Made by a program: the position numbers and the translations under genes. Positions 13,640 to 22,463 of a stretch of DNA of 23,197 nucleotides are shown in pieces (position 1 is the stretch's first letter; the number at the start of each line of letters is the position of its first letter). The notes under the pieces are model-generated. The model saw only the letters and a list, made by a program, of their open reading frames with translations. It made no database searches and had not been told where the DNA came from. This DNA is from DASXMX01 sp036794395 (GTDB taxonomy: Bacteria > Planctomycetota > Phycisphaerae > Tepidisphaerales > Tepidisphaeraceae), in NCBI GenBank assembly GCA_036794395.1, contig DAIRGS010000093.1, forward strand, positions 1 through 23,197, in the 5' to 3' direction.

Positions 13640-16600
13640 CTAAATCCGCCGGGTATGGTCCTTCTTTTTACGGCCAGCCACGCCCTTCTTTATCGCGGAA
13701 TCATCGGGAGTATTCATCGTCCCCACCGGCATCAAAGACGAACCTCTCATCGAAGTGCTTATCGCAGTGGTCGACGACCTCGGGGGCGCAGGTGCGAGGA
13801 TCGATCTGATGGCCGTGGACGGTGCCGAGGAATTGTTGACGGTAGCTGCGGCCGCGGGGGTTGCACCAGCGGTAGCCGGGGTGAGCTGTGCACCCAGGGT
13901 GGTATTGAAGTTCGGCAGCAGGGCATTGAGGTCGAAAATGTCGACCGTACCGGTGTAAGTGCTGTCGCCGCTGGTCCAGTCGCCGGCGGCATTGAAGTTA
14001 GGCAGCAAGGCGTTGAGGTCGAAGATGTCGACCGCTCCATTGAGCGTGGCGTCGCCAGCGAGCGTGTACTTCAGCTCGATGGTGTTCGCCGTGGTGTTCA
14101 CACCGGTTCCGTCGGACGAGTCCGCCCAGCCAATGGCGGTGTTGTGGTTGACGTTGTTCTTGGCCGGGGTGGAGGTGATAACGCCGGTCGAGGCCGTCGG
14201 CACACCCGTCCAGGCTCCACCGTTGTAGCCGCCCGCCAGATACGTCTTTATCAGTGCCTTGGTGGCCGCATCCGCCGCGGCACTGCCGTAGTTAACGAAC
14301 AGGGTGCTTCGGCCAATTTCAAAGTTGGTATTGGCCAGGGGGTTGGCAACCGTCTGGTTGTTACCCAGGTTGTTGATGGTGAACGTGCCGTTGAAGTGAA
14401 CCGTGTTCGGCAGCGGATTCCCGTTCGCATAATTCAAAGTAATCGTGTCGTTCCCGCCATTGCCCCAAATCGTCAATCCGTTCGGATCGTTGATTGCGAT
14501 CTGAAGACTCGTCAACCCCACGCTCCAGTCGATGTGCGTGCCGTCCCCATCCTTCGTCAGTGTGATGGCATCATCGCCTGAAGTCCCAAGGATCGTCTCG
14601 GGATTCAGCACGGTGTAACTTTGCCCGTTGAAATTCCCGCCCGAATTCCCCAACAGCACGCTCACGCTCTTGGCGCCTTCATTCGCGGCCACTAGATCGG
14701 TTCGCCCGTCCCCGGAAACGTCCGCTCCTACCACCGCGAATGGATACTTCCCAATCGCGTATGTCTGCTGCGCGCCGAACGTCCCGTTCCCGTTCCCGGT
14801 CAGAACGCCCACCGTCCCCGCCGGCTCGTTGGCCACCAGCAAGTCCATTCTCCCGTCGCCGTTCACGTCCGAAACGGACGCCGAGAATGGGAAACTCCCA
14901 ACAGAATACGTCTGATTCGATTGGAACGTTCCGTTCCCGTTGCTCAGCAACACACTCAAGGACCCGCCTTGCAGATCCGCAGTCACTAAATCCACCCGTC
15001 CGTCCCGATTAAAATCCGAAACCGCGACCGATTCCGGCACAGCACCGGTGGCAAACGTCAGCTGCAATTGCAGCGTCCCGTTCCCGTTACCGAGCAGCAC
15101 CGACACCCCGCCCGGAGACTGCGCGTTTGCCACGACCACGTCCAAACGACCGTCCGAATTGAAGTCCGAAATCGCCACCGAAGACGGAATCGCCCCGACT
15201 GTGTAAGTCCTCTGCGCCTTGAACGTGCCATCCCCGTTGCCGAGCAACGTGCTCACCGTCCCACCCATGTTATTTGCCACCACCAGATCCCCGACCCCGT
15301 CCCCGTTCAGGTCACCCACCGCGACCGCGATCGGAGCCCGCCCCGCCCCTGCCGTCTGTTGCGCTGCGAACGTTCCGTCCCCGTTGCCCATCAACACGCT
15401 CACGCTGTAGTTCACAACCCCATACCCCGTGCACGCCGCCACGATGTCCGGCTTCCCATCGCCGTTCAGGTCCGACACCACAAGCCCGTGGGGGTACGAG
15501 CCGGTAAAGAACGTCCGCTGCGCCCCGAACGTCCCGTCCCCATTGCCGAGAAATACGCCCACCGTGTCGTTCCCGCGGTTCGTCACCACCACATCCGGCT
15601 TCCCATCGCCATTCACATCGGCCACCACCGGCGAAAGCGGGTACAACCCCGTCGCGTACGTCTGTTGCGCCACAAAACTTCCGGGAAACCCCGCCGACAG
15701 TGAATACCCCGCCACATCCTTGATCGTTCCGTTGTCCACGATGTTCAATCCCACCGACCCCGCCCCACCGATCCCGCTCACCGTCACCGTATAAACCGTC
15801 GGCCCCCCCATCACCACCACCGGCGTCGCCGCGAGCGCGAACCCGCCCAACGCCACCGCAAAATCCGTCGCGTCCACCCCCGTCACCGGCTCGTTAAACG
15901 TCGCATTGAAGCTCACCGTGCTCATGTTGACGATCGACTGCTGCGCCGGCGACGCCCGATTCACCGACACCACCGCCGGCGGCACATCCCCCAGCCATAC
16001 TCCCACCGCGCCCGAAGGAAAACCCGTCTCCGCGTCCAGTAAATCTAACGCTCCATCCCCGTTCACGTCCGCCACCGTCGCGTACCGCACCCCCGAATTC
16101 CCCTGGAACGTCTGCTGATCCGCGAACAAACCATCCCCGTTCCCCGTCAGCACGCTTACCGTCCCGCTATCCTTGTTCGCCACCACCACGTCCAACCGAC
16201 CGTCCCGATTCACATCCGCAACCGTCACCCCCACCGGCGTAATTCCCACCGCCGCCGTCCTCCCCGCCAAAAACGTGCCGTTCCCGTTCCCCATCAATAT
16301 GGTCACCTGCCCCACGTTCCCATCCGTCACCACCAAATCCGGCCGACCGTCTCCGTTGAAATCCCCCACCGCCGCCCACGCGCTGTTCGAACCTGACGCA
16401 AACGTCTGCGCCGCCGAAAACGACCCGTCCCCATTGCCCCTGAACACCTCCACCGCGCCGCCACTGAGATTCGGAACAACCAGATCCGCCCGCCCGTCTC
16501 CGGTCACGTCCGCCGCCGTCACCGAGTACGCCCCCGGCGCCGAGAGCGTCACCCGCGACCTGAAACTCCCATCCCCCAATCCCATCAGCAGGCTTACCGT

Positions 16601-19534
16601 GCTCCCATTCCGGTTCGCCACCGCCACATCCAGCTTCCCGTCCCGGTCGAAGTCCGCTACCGCCAGCCCCGCCGGGCTCGATCCCGAAAAATAAGTCTGT
16701 CCCGAGAAGAACGACCCGCCCCCATTCCCCAGCAAAACCTCCACGTTACCGCTGATGTAATTATCCACCAGCAGATCGACCTTCCCATCCCCGTTCACAT
16801 CCGCGCTGGCCACAAACTGCGGCCCAGTCCCCGTCGCAAACGTCGTTCGCGCCTGGAACTGCCCGTTGCCGTTGCCCAGCATTAACGAAACCGCAGTGCC
16901 CGACTGGTTCCCAGACGCCACATCCGGCTTCCCGTCCCCGTTATAATCCGCCACCGTCAGCCAGCTCGCGCTCGCCCCAAACAACTGTTCGGTCACAAAG
17001 AGCGCCGGCTTCACGAACGTGTACACCTGCCCCGTCGCATTTCCATTTGCCCCGCCCAAATACACGCTCAACTGGTTCACTTGCCCGCTGAACGTGATGA
17101 TGTCCGCGATGCCGTCGCCGTTCAGGTCCCCTGCGATCACCGCCACCGGCCAGTTCGACGCGAACGTCGCCGGCGCCTTGAACGTCCCATCCCCGTTCCC
17201 TAGTTGCACGCCGAACGAGTTATTCTGATTCTCCGAGACCACCAGATCCAGATTCCCGTCGCGGTTGACATCCGAAACATCCATTGATACCGACAAATGC
17301 CCCGTCGAATACGTCAGCCGCGCCCCAAACGTCCCATTCCCATTCCCCAGCAGCACACTCTCACCTGACATCGTCCCGCCGTTGTTGAGAACCACAAGGT
17401 CCGGCTTTCCATCGTGGTTCACGTCGGCAAATACGACCCTCGACGGGCTTGGCCCCGCCGCCACCGTGTACTGCGGCGCCAGCGTCCCATCCCCATTGCC
17501 CAGCATCACGCTGATGTCATTGCTGATGTAATTCGCCACCAGCAGATCCACCTTCCCGTCACCGTTCACGTCCGCCGGCGTGATACTCACCGACGTCGTG
17601 TGCGCCGCATATGACCCCTGTGCCGTAAATGTCCCGTTTCCGTTATTCAACCACACGTCCACCCACCCCGGCAAGAAGGCCCCCCCTCCGTTGTGCGCCA
17701 CCACCATGTCCGGCTTGCCGTCCCCGTTTAGATCTGTAAGGGCCACGAAGAACGGACCGTCCCCGCCCGCGTAAGTCGTCTGCGGACCGAACGTCCCGTC
17801 CCCATTCCCCTTTAGCACGCTCACCGTCCCCGGGTTCCTATTGTTCGGCACCACCGCGTCCAGTTTCCCGTCCCCGTTCACGTCTGCCAGCGCAACCATC
17901 GTCGGGTTTACGCCTGTCCCGAATGTCTTCATCCCCCCGAACGTCCCGTCGCCGTTCCCCAGCATCACCGCCAGGTTGTTGTCGGTCCCGTAGTTCGTGA
18001 ACACGGCGTCCGCCCGCCCGTCCCCGTTTACGTCCGCCAGAACAGGCGACACTGGATACTGCCCCGTTGCCGCCGACCGCGTCCCCTGATACCCCCACAT
18101 CCCGTTCTGAATCGAATTCCCCGCCGAGTCCTTTATGCTCCCATCATCCACAACATTCAGCCCCAGCGTCCCATACCCGAAAATATTGTTCACCGTCACC
18201 GAATAAACCGTCGGCCCGCCGCTCACTCCGACCGGTGTCGATGCAGTCACACCGTTCAGCGCCAATGAAAAATCGGTCGCATCCACGCCCGTCACCGGCT
18301 CGCTGAACGCCACCGTGTAAGTCACCAGCGACACTGTCGTATTCGCCGGCAGCGGATTCGACCGATTGATTGACACTACCCTCGGCGGCGGATCGTTCGC
18401 AATCACCCCCACGCTCCCGTCGCCGAAATTCCCCACCACCAAGTCCACAAGTCCGTCCCCGTTCACGTCCTCGCCACTCAGCGAAAACGGCTGCGCCCCC
18501 GCCCCAAACGTCCTCTGGCCCTGAAAACTTCCGTCCCCATTGCCCTGCAACAAACTCACACTGTTGCCGCCGTAGTTCGCCGACATCATGTCCAGTTTCC
18601 CGTCCCCGTTCACATCCGCCACCAACACCGCCGTCGGCGTCGCCCCCACTGCAAACGTCTTCTGACCCGCGAAGCTTCCGTTCCCATTTCCCGCCAAAAC
18701 CCCCACCACCCCGCTGCTCTCCTCCGCCACCACAAGGTCCAGCCTGCCGTCGCGATTGATGTCAGCCGTCGTTATCGAAAACGGCAAGCTCCCCGCCCCG
18801 AACCCCGCCCGTGGCGCGAACCCGCCGCCCCCAGTGCCCAATAGCACGCTCACCGTCCCTGCGCTCTTGTTCGCGACGACCACATCCAGAACCCCATCCC
18901 GGTCCAGATCGGCAATCGCCACCGATGATGGCTGTGGCCCCGCCAAAAACGTCTGCTGACCAAGGAATGTCCCATTCCCATTCCCAAGCAGCACCGACAC
19001 CGTCCCCGCCCCATAGTTCGCCACCACCACGTCCGGCTTCCCATCCCCATTCACATCCCCACTGGCCACAAACCGCGCCTGGCTCCCCGCGCCAAACGTC
19101 TGCTGACTCAGAAACGTTCCATTCCCATTTCCAAGCAGCACGCTGATGTTGCCGGATCCATTGTTCGAAGCGACCAGATCCACCCGCCCATCCCGATTCA
19201 CGTCCGCCGTCGTCACCGAATAAGGCGAGCTTCCCACGGCAAAGATGGATTGACCCCCAAAGGTCCCATTTCCATTGCCCAGCATCACGCTCAGCGAATT
19301 CCCCCCCGCGTTGGCGACGATTAGATCCAGCTTCCCATCCCCATTCACATCCGCCGTCGCCACCGATCGCGGCGACGCCCCCGCCCCAAACGTCATCTGC
19401 GGCGCAAATGCCGCAATGGCGGTCGAGAGCAGCACCCGCCGCTCCAGCCCCTCCGCCCGGCAAGCCCTGGAAATCACGCGTCCGGAGCGCTGATTCCGTG
19501 CAAAACCCTTCCCACCGTTTTTCCGCTCCGCCAT
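13640..19534 (-). CDS. Giant secreted FG-GAP (VCBS) repeat protein with dockerin-like end
   Basis: 1964 residues from ATG 19534, chosen because GGGGAGAG lies seven bases upstream and the LEPR-XLL-like motif (GLERRVLLSTA, L30-A39) then falls near the N-terminus. Twenty-eight FG-GAP repeats of ~49 residues follow, each like DVNGDGKLDLIVANAGG...VSVLLGNGNGTF, with the calcium-binding DxNxDGxxD loop. They are grouped as seven (~42-380), an Ig-like domain (~381-482), seven (~483-830), an irregular linker (~830-848), seven (~848-1183), a second Ig-like domain (~1184-1285; both contain EPVTGVDATDF), and seven (~1286-1635). A C-terminal region has TILGTSGDDAITL (Ca-binding, hemolysin-like), then GDATLNGAVDIFDLNALLPN and its near-copy GTVDIFDLNALLPNFN (~1826-1880), a dockerin-like pair, and a Ser/Thr/Ala and basic tail. 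Likely a calcium-stabilised surface or matrix adhesin; a cohesin partner is not in the window. Confidence 0.88.
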   Translation of the reverse strand: MAERKNGGKGFARNQRSGRVISRACRAEGLERRVLLSTAIAAFAPQMTFGAGASPRSVATADVNGDGKLDLIVANAGGNSLSVMLGNGNGTFGGQSIFAVGSSPYSVTTADVNRDGRVDLVASNNGSGNISVLLGNGNGTFLSQQTFGAGSQARFVASGDVNGDGKPDVVVANYGAGTVSVLLGNGNGTFLGQQTFLAGPQPSSVAIADLDRDGVLDVVVANKSAGTVSVLLGTGGGGFAPRAGFGAGSLPFSITTADINRDGRLDLVVAEESSGVVGVLAGNGNGSFAGQKTFAVGATPTAVLVADVNGDGKLDMMSANYGGNSVSLLQGNGDGSFQGQRTFGAGAQPFSLSGEDVNGDGLVDLVVGNFGDGSVGVIANDPPPRVVSINRSNPLPANTTVSLVTYTVAFSEPVTGVDATDFSLALNGVTASTPVGVSGGPTVYSVTVNNIFGYGTLGLNVVDDGSIKDSAGNSIQNGMWGYQGTRSAATGQYPVSPVLADVNGDGRADAVFTNYGTDNNLAVMLGNGDGTFGGMKTFGTGVNPTMVALADVNGDGKLDAVVPNNRNPGTVSVLKGNGDGTFGPQTTYAGGDGPFFVALTDLNGDGKPDMVVAHNGGGAFLPGWVDVWLNNGNGTFTAQGSYAAHTTSVSITPADVNGDGKVDLLVANYISNDISVMLGNGDGTLAPQYTVAAGPSPSRVVFADVNHDGKPDLVVLNNGGTMSGESVLLGNGNGTFGARLTYSTGHLSVSMDVSDVNRDGNLDLVVSENQNNSFGVQLGNGDGTFKAPATFASNWPVAVIAGDLNGDGIADIITFSGQVNQLSVYLGGANGNATGQVYTFVKPALFVTEQLFGASASWLTVADYNGDGKPDVASGNQSGTAVSLMLGNGNGQFQARTTFATGTGPQFVASADVNGDGKVDLLVDNYISGNVEVLLGNGGGSFFSGQTYFSGSSPAGLAVADFDRDGKLDVAVANRNGSTVSLLMGLGDGSFRSRVTLSAPGAYSVTAADVTGDGRADLVVPNLSGGAVEVFRGNGDGSFSAAQTFASGSNSAWAAVGDFNGDGRPDLVVTDGNVGQVTILMGNGNGTFLAGRTAAVGITPVGVTVADVNRDGRLDVVVANKDSGTVSVLTGNGDGLFADQQTFQGNSGVRYATVADVNGDGALDLLDAETGFPSGAVGVWLGDVPPAVVSVNRASPAQQSIVNMSTVSFNATFNEPVTGVDATDFAVALGGFALAATPVVVMGGPTVYTVTVSGIGGAGSVGLNIVDNGTIKDVAGYSLSAGFPGSFVAQQTYATGLYPLSPVVADVNGDGKPDVVVTNRGNDTVGVFLGNGDGTFGAQRTFFTGSYPHGLVVSDLNGDGKPDIVAACTGYGVVNYSVSVLMGNGDGTFAAQQTAGAGRAPIAVAVGDLNGDGVGDLVVANNMGGTVSTLLGNGDGTFKAQRTYTVGAIPSSVAISDFNSDGRLDVVVANAQSPGGVSVLLGNGNGTLQLQLTFATGAVPESVAVSDFNRDGRVDLVTADLQGGSLSVLLSNGNGTFQSNQTYSVGSFPFSASVSDVNGDGRMDLLVANEPAGTVGVLTGNGNGTFGAQQTYAIGKYPFAVVGADVSGDGRTDLVAANEGAKSVSVLLGNSGGNFNGQSYTVLNPETILGTSGDDAITLTKDGDGTHIDWSVGLTSLQIAINDPNGLTIWGNGGNDTITLNYANGNPLPNTVHFNGTFTINNLGNNQTVANPLANTNFEIGRSTLFVNYGSAAADAATKALIKTYLAGGYNGGAWTGVPTASTGVITSTPAKNNVNHNTAIGWADSSDGTGVNTTANTIELKYTLAGDATLNGAVDIFDLNALLPNFNAAGDWTSGDSTYTGTVDIFDLNALLPNFNTTLGAQLTPATAGATPAAAATVNNSSAPSTAIRSILAPAPPRSSTTAISTSMRGSSLMPVGTMNTPDDSAIKKGVAGRKKKDHTRRI
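13911..14034 (-). repeat. 87-bp direct duplication inside the dockerin-like region
   Basis: The DNA around 13911-13948 and 13998-14034 is nearly identical (GGCAGCARGGCRTTGAGGTC...). It encodes the two VDIFDLNALLPNFN segments, 29 codons apart. Near-identity at the nucleotide level suggests a recent internal duplication. Confidence 0.65.
14640..19420 (-). repeat. 147-bp coding tandem repeats (28 FG-GAP units)
   Basis: The unit recurs about every 147 bp, and on the plus strand each boundary is marked by GGGAACGTTCCGTTCCCGTT-like DNA encoding GNGNGTF in reverse. Copies have diverged, so they are old duplications. Two interruptions (about 18086-18391 and 15676-15985) encode the Ig-like domains and a shorter one near 16990-17045 encodes the linker. 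Confidence 0.85.
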
Positions 19535-19883
19535 TGCATCTCTCCCCGAAAAATAAATGTGAGCCCACATCATCCCGCATACCCCTCCCCATGGCAAGCC
19601 CAATTGCCGCCCCAGCAAACTCCGAAAAGCCCGACCCTAATCGAGGAACTGCGTCGCTCCCCCTTCATCAATAAGTTGCAGGGCGGACTTCCGCATCTGT
19701 CCGCGACCTCGCAAGTCTTTCGTCGCGCGGGCCGGACTTTGGCAATGTGACGATCTCCGCAACCCGCGACTTAATCACTACGCTGCATTTGAGCGCCTCG
19801 CCATGAGCACTGCCCGCTTGTTCAGCCCAATCGCCGACGGACTAAAAGCAGCGACGTCGCGAACGACCATCGTGATTCAATGA
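19535..19883. other. 349-bp intergenic stretch without a gene
   Basis: Nothing beyond the ribosome binding site (GGGGAGAG, just after 19540) for the giant gene is recognisable. No RNA gene, clear promoter, or strong hairpin was found. It separates the giant gene from the SctV-type gene, so they are probably separate transcripts. Confidence 0.5.
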
Positions 19884-22058
19884 TCAGTTCTCCCCATCAC
19901 TTAACGTAATAATCCCAATCTGACTGGGAATCACTTCCGGCGCAAGCTCGGAAAACGACAGGAACACCGCATCGGGAAATGCGATCTCGAAGGCGGCGCG
20001 CAGATGACGTCTAACTCCGGGGATCGTCGCCATGACGATCGGATCGGAAGTGAGATGCCGGCGGGCGTCGATCGTGCGATCGAGCGCTTCGATAATTCGC
20101 TTGTGATCGTTGTACGCCAGCGCCACCTCGGGGCCGTTCGCGGTTTCGACGGTGGCGTCCTGAATCATTCGCTCGATTTCCGGGTCCAGCGCATAGTACG
20201 GCAGCACCGCGCGCCCAGCCGTATACCGCGCACAAAGCTGGCGGCGAAGATCCTTACGAACCAGATCGGCCAGCGGGCCGGGGTGCTTTTGGTTTTGGCC
20301 GTGCTTGGCGAGCGATTCGAGAATCAGCCGCAGATCGCGGATCGGCGTGCGCTCGCGCAGCAGGACTTTCAAAACTTCCGTCACCTGCTGCGTCGTAAGC
20401 AGCGTGGGAATGACCGCCTTGATTAAATCCGGGCGTTCCTGCTTGAGGCGCTCAATCAGGTTGCTGACCTCCTGAATGCCCAGAAACTCCGATGCGTTGC
20501 GCCGCAGCGCGACCATCACGTGATTGAGAATTAATTTGTCAGCCGGCAAGACGCGGAAGCCCGCCTCGGTTGCCGTGCGAGTCTGCTCGGCCGGAATCAC
20601 CACGCCCACTGCCCGGCTCCATGGGATCTTCATCGCGGTGGCGTTGAGCCCGCGCGATGTCGCGGACTCAATGTCGGCCAGTGCCAGCGCCTGGCCCGGC
20701 GCAATCGACCCGCGCGCGAAGGGCGCATCAAACAGAACGATCGAATAATCGGTCGGCCGCAGATGCGGGTTCTCGATCCGCAGGCTGACCGCCGGGAAGG
20801 TCATGCCCATTTCTTCCGAGAGAAATTCGCGAACGCCTTCCTCCAATGCCTTGCGCGCCTCGGGTCGTGCGGTGCCGTCTTCGAACGTAAACAGGCGTTC
20901 GAGATCTTTCCCAAGTTCGAGCACCGCCGGCGGTGGATACAGACGCTTGGGAAAAGAGCCCAATTGGGGCGCTTCGCCCGGCCCCGGCTTTTTCCCCGCC
21001 AGCCCGCCCCCAGGCGCAGCCGCCGCGGCTGCAGCGAGGGCCGAGGCGTTCTTAAGCCTCGGGAAAGACAACACCGCCGCCACACCTGCCAGCATGAGGA
21101 AGGCCGTTTTTGGAAATCCAGGAACAAAAGCCGTAAACGCCATCAGCACGGATACCGCCGCGATGGCTTTGGGATTTTTCAGGATCTGCTCGACGATGTC
21201 TTTGGCAACGTGACTTGCATCCGAGCCCGTGGCATCGGTCGGCCCGGCTACCCGCGTCACCACCAAACCCGCCGAGACGCAGATCAGCAGTGCGGGGATT
21301 TGCGAAACAAGACCGTCGCCGATCGTTAAGAGCGAATAAGTCTGGGCCGCTTCGAGCGGCGTCATGCCCTGCTGGATCACGCCGATGATCATCCCGCCGA
21401 TGATGTTCACCAGCGCGATGATGATCCCGGCAATGGCATCACCCTTGACGAACTTCATCGCGCCATCCATCGCTCCATACAGCTTGGATTCCCGCTCCAG
21501 ACCCTGCCGGCGGGTGCGGGCTTCTTCGGGGGTGATCAGCTGGTTTCGCAGGTCGGCGTCGATGCTCATCTGCTTGCCGGGCATCGCGTCGAGGGTGAAT
21601 CGGGCCGCCACCTCGGCCACGCGCTCCGAGCCTTTGGCCACCACCAGGAACTGCACCAGAGTGAGAATCAGGAAGATGACGCCGCCCACGACAAAGTTCC
21701 CCTGAACCACGAAATTACCGAAGGCGTTGATGATTTCCCCGGCGTTGGCTTCGAGCAGAATCAGCCGGGTGGCGCTGACTTCCAGGGCCAGGCGGAACAG
21801 CGTTGTTAATAGAAGAATCGTCGGAAACGACGGCAGCTTCATGGCGTCGGGGATGTACAACGCCGTGAACAGAACCAGGCATGCCAGACCAATGTTCAGC
21901 GCGAACAGAAAATCCATGATCGACTGATCCACCCGGAAGATCAGCAGACCCACGATGACAACCACCCCGATGGCCAGAATGATGTCGCTGTGTTTGGCCA
22001 ACGCGCCAGTCAGGCGGTCGCTGGCGGACACTTTGGTCTGGGGTGTTGGAGCAGCCAT
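19884..22058 (-). CDS. sctV: Type III secretion export gate protein, SctV (FlhA/YscV family)
   Basis: 724 residues, the family's usual length. About seven or eight membrane segments occupy residues ~25-340, with the FHIPEP signature in between: VAEVAARFTLDAMPGKQMSIDADLRNQ, then GAMDGAMKFVKGDAIAGIII, which is nearer to SctV of non-flagellar injectisomes than to flagellar FlhA (usually GAMDGASKFV). A low-complexity linker (ALAAAAAAAPGGG, ~345-365) leads to the cytoplasmic C-terminal domain (~380-720), whose YGAMD-distal part has DLRLILESLAKHG and ARHHLTSDPIVMATIPG-type segments that form the nonameric ring. Function: proton-driven export gate that selects substrates and chaperones. Start ATG at 22058 has no clear Shine-Dalgarno site. 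No other flagellar or injectisome gene is recognisable in the window except possibly the small upstream protein, so FlhA remains the alternative. Confidence 0.85.
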   Translation of the reverse strand: MAAPTPQTKVSASDRLTGALAKHSDIILAIGVVVIVGLLIFRVDQSIMDFLFALNIGLACLVLFTALYIPDAMKLPSFPTILLLTTLFRLALEVSATRLILLEANAGEIINAFGNFVVQGNFVVGGVIFLILTLVQFLVVAKGSERVAEVAARFTLDAMPGKQMSIDADLRNQLITPEEARTRRQGLERESKLYGAMDGAMKFVKGDAIAGIIIALVNIIGGMIIGVIQQGMTPLEAAQTYSLLTIGDGLVSQIPALLICVSAGLVVTRVAGPTDATGSDASHVAKDIVEQILKNPKAIAAVSVLMAFTAFVPGFPKTAFLMLAGVAAVLSFPRLKNASALAAAAAAAPGGGLAGKKPGPGEAPQLGSFPKRLYPPPAVLELGKDLERLFTFEDGTARPEARKALEEGVREFLSEEMGMTFPAVSLRIENPHLRPTDYSIVLFDAPFARGSIAPGQALALADIESATSRGLNATAMKIPWSRAVGVVIPAEQTRTATEAGFRVLPADKLILNHVMVALRRNASEFLGIQEVSNLIERLKQERPDLIKAVIPTLLTTQQVTEVLKVLLRERTPIRDLRLILESLAKHGQNQKHPGPLADLVRKDLRRQLCARYTAGRAVLPYYALDPEIERMIQDATVETANGPEVALAYNDHKRIIEALDRTIDARRHLTSDPIVMATIPGVRRHLRAAFEIAFPDAVFLSFSELAPEVIPSQIGIITLSDGEN

Positions 22059-22085
22059 GGGTTTATCGGGAACTTAAGCGAAGTG

Positions 22086-22114
22086 AGAATATCCTACAAA
22101 GTGTGCTGAGCAAA
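22086..22114 (-). promoter_or_regulatory. Possible sigma-70-type promoter of sctV
   Basis: On the minus strand, TTTGCT (22109-22114) and TATTCT (22086-22091) are separated by 17 bp. Transcription would start near 22079, about 20 nt before the ATG. Both hexamers are imperfect and the call is weak. Confidence 0.3.
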
Positions 22115-22174
22115 GTTTTGTGACTTCGTGTTCATTTCGCCGGGCGTGTGACAGATTTGGCGGCCGCCCTTTTT

Positions 22175-22280
22175 CCCTCTCCCGGTACGCCGGGGGAGGG
22201 TAGGGAGGGGGGTTGGTTTTGGCTTTGGATTTCCTTCCCACGAGCAACTCACACACCCCCTCCCCAACCCTCCCCCGGCG
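22175..22280. repeat. GC-rich inverted repeat broken by an assembly gap
   Basis: CCCTCTCCCGGTACGCCGGG (22175-) folds with the next GGGAGGG into a tight hairpin. The 22188-22210 segment (CGCCGGGGGAGGGTAGGGAG) reappears in reverse complement at about 22256-22280 (ending AACCCTCCCCCGGCG), directly before the Ns. The two differ by a few bases. Such C/G tract repeats are dispersed in many planctomycete genomes and would be copied elsewhere in this one. Confidence 0.65.
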
Positions 22281-22290
22281 NNNNNNNNNN
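22281..22290. other. Ten-base assembly gap (Ns)
   Basis: Positions 22281-22290 are N. True length and sequence are unknown. Flanks are repeats, which probably caused the break. Confidence 0.99.
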
Positions 22291-22343
22291 CTCGAAGAGG
22301 AGCGATTTTTCTGCCACCGTGCGAAAAAGCGCTCCTCTTCGAG
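22291..22343. repeat. Long hairpin next to the assembly gap
   Basis: CTCGAAGAGGAGCG (22291-22304) pairs perfectly with CGCTCCTCTTCGAG (22330-22343). Past one A-G mismatch, TTTTTC (22306-22311) pairs with GAAAAA (22323-22328), leaving an 11-nt loop. Both strands carry T-runs in the stem, so it is a dispersed repeat or a bidirectional terminator; it lies downstream of the small protein gene. Confidence 0.7.
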
Positions 22344-22386
22344 TCGCGGCGAAACGAAAGCGGTTTCGGGATTTCTGCATGCATCA

Positions 22387-22423
22387 AGCAAGAAGGCCGG
22401 CGTATCAAGCCGGCCTTCTTGCT
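22387..22423 (-). terminator. Terminator hairpin downstream of the small secreted-protein gene
   Basis: AGCAAGAAGGCCGGC (22387-22401) pairs perfectly with GCCGGCCTTCTTGCT (22409-22423) around a 7-nt loop, 41 bp after the stop of the minus-strand gene. The sequence following on the minus strand is TGATGC, with no T-run, so it could be a stability hairpin as well. Transcription read-through to sctV is possible. Confidence 0.6.
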
Positions 22424-22463
22424 GCCCGATCGGGCTATTCGGTTTTGGGTCACTGGCCGCGGA

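Noticed and set aside
13466..14581. Plus-strand 371-codon frame over the end of the giant gene
   Set aside because: Arg/Gly/Val-rich sequence that arises from the antisense of dockerin and tail codons; it also runs across two real minus-strand genes.
14640..19420. CRISPR-like periodicity
   Set aside because: The 147-bp repeats keep an open reading frame and encode diverged FG-GAP motifs; there are no short identical repeats with unique spacers.
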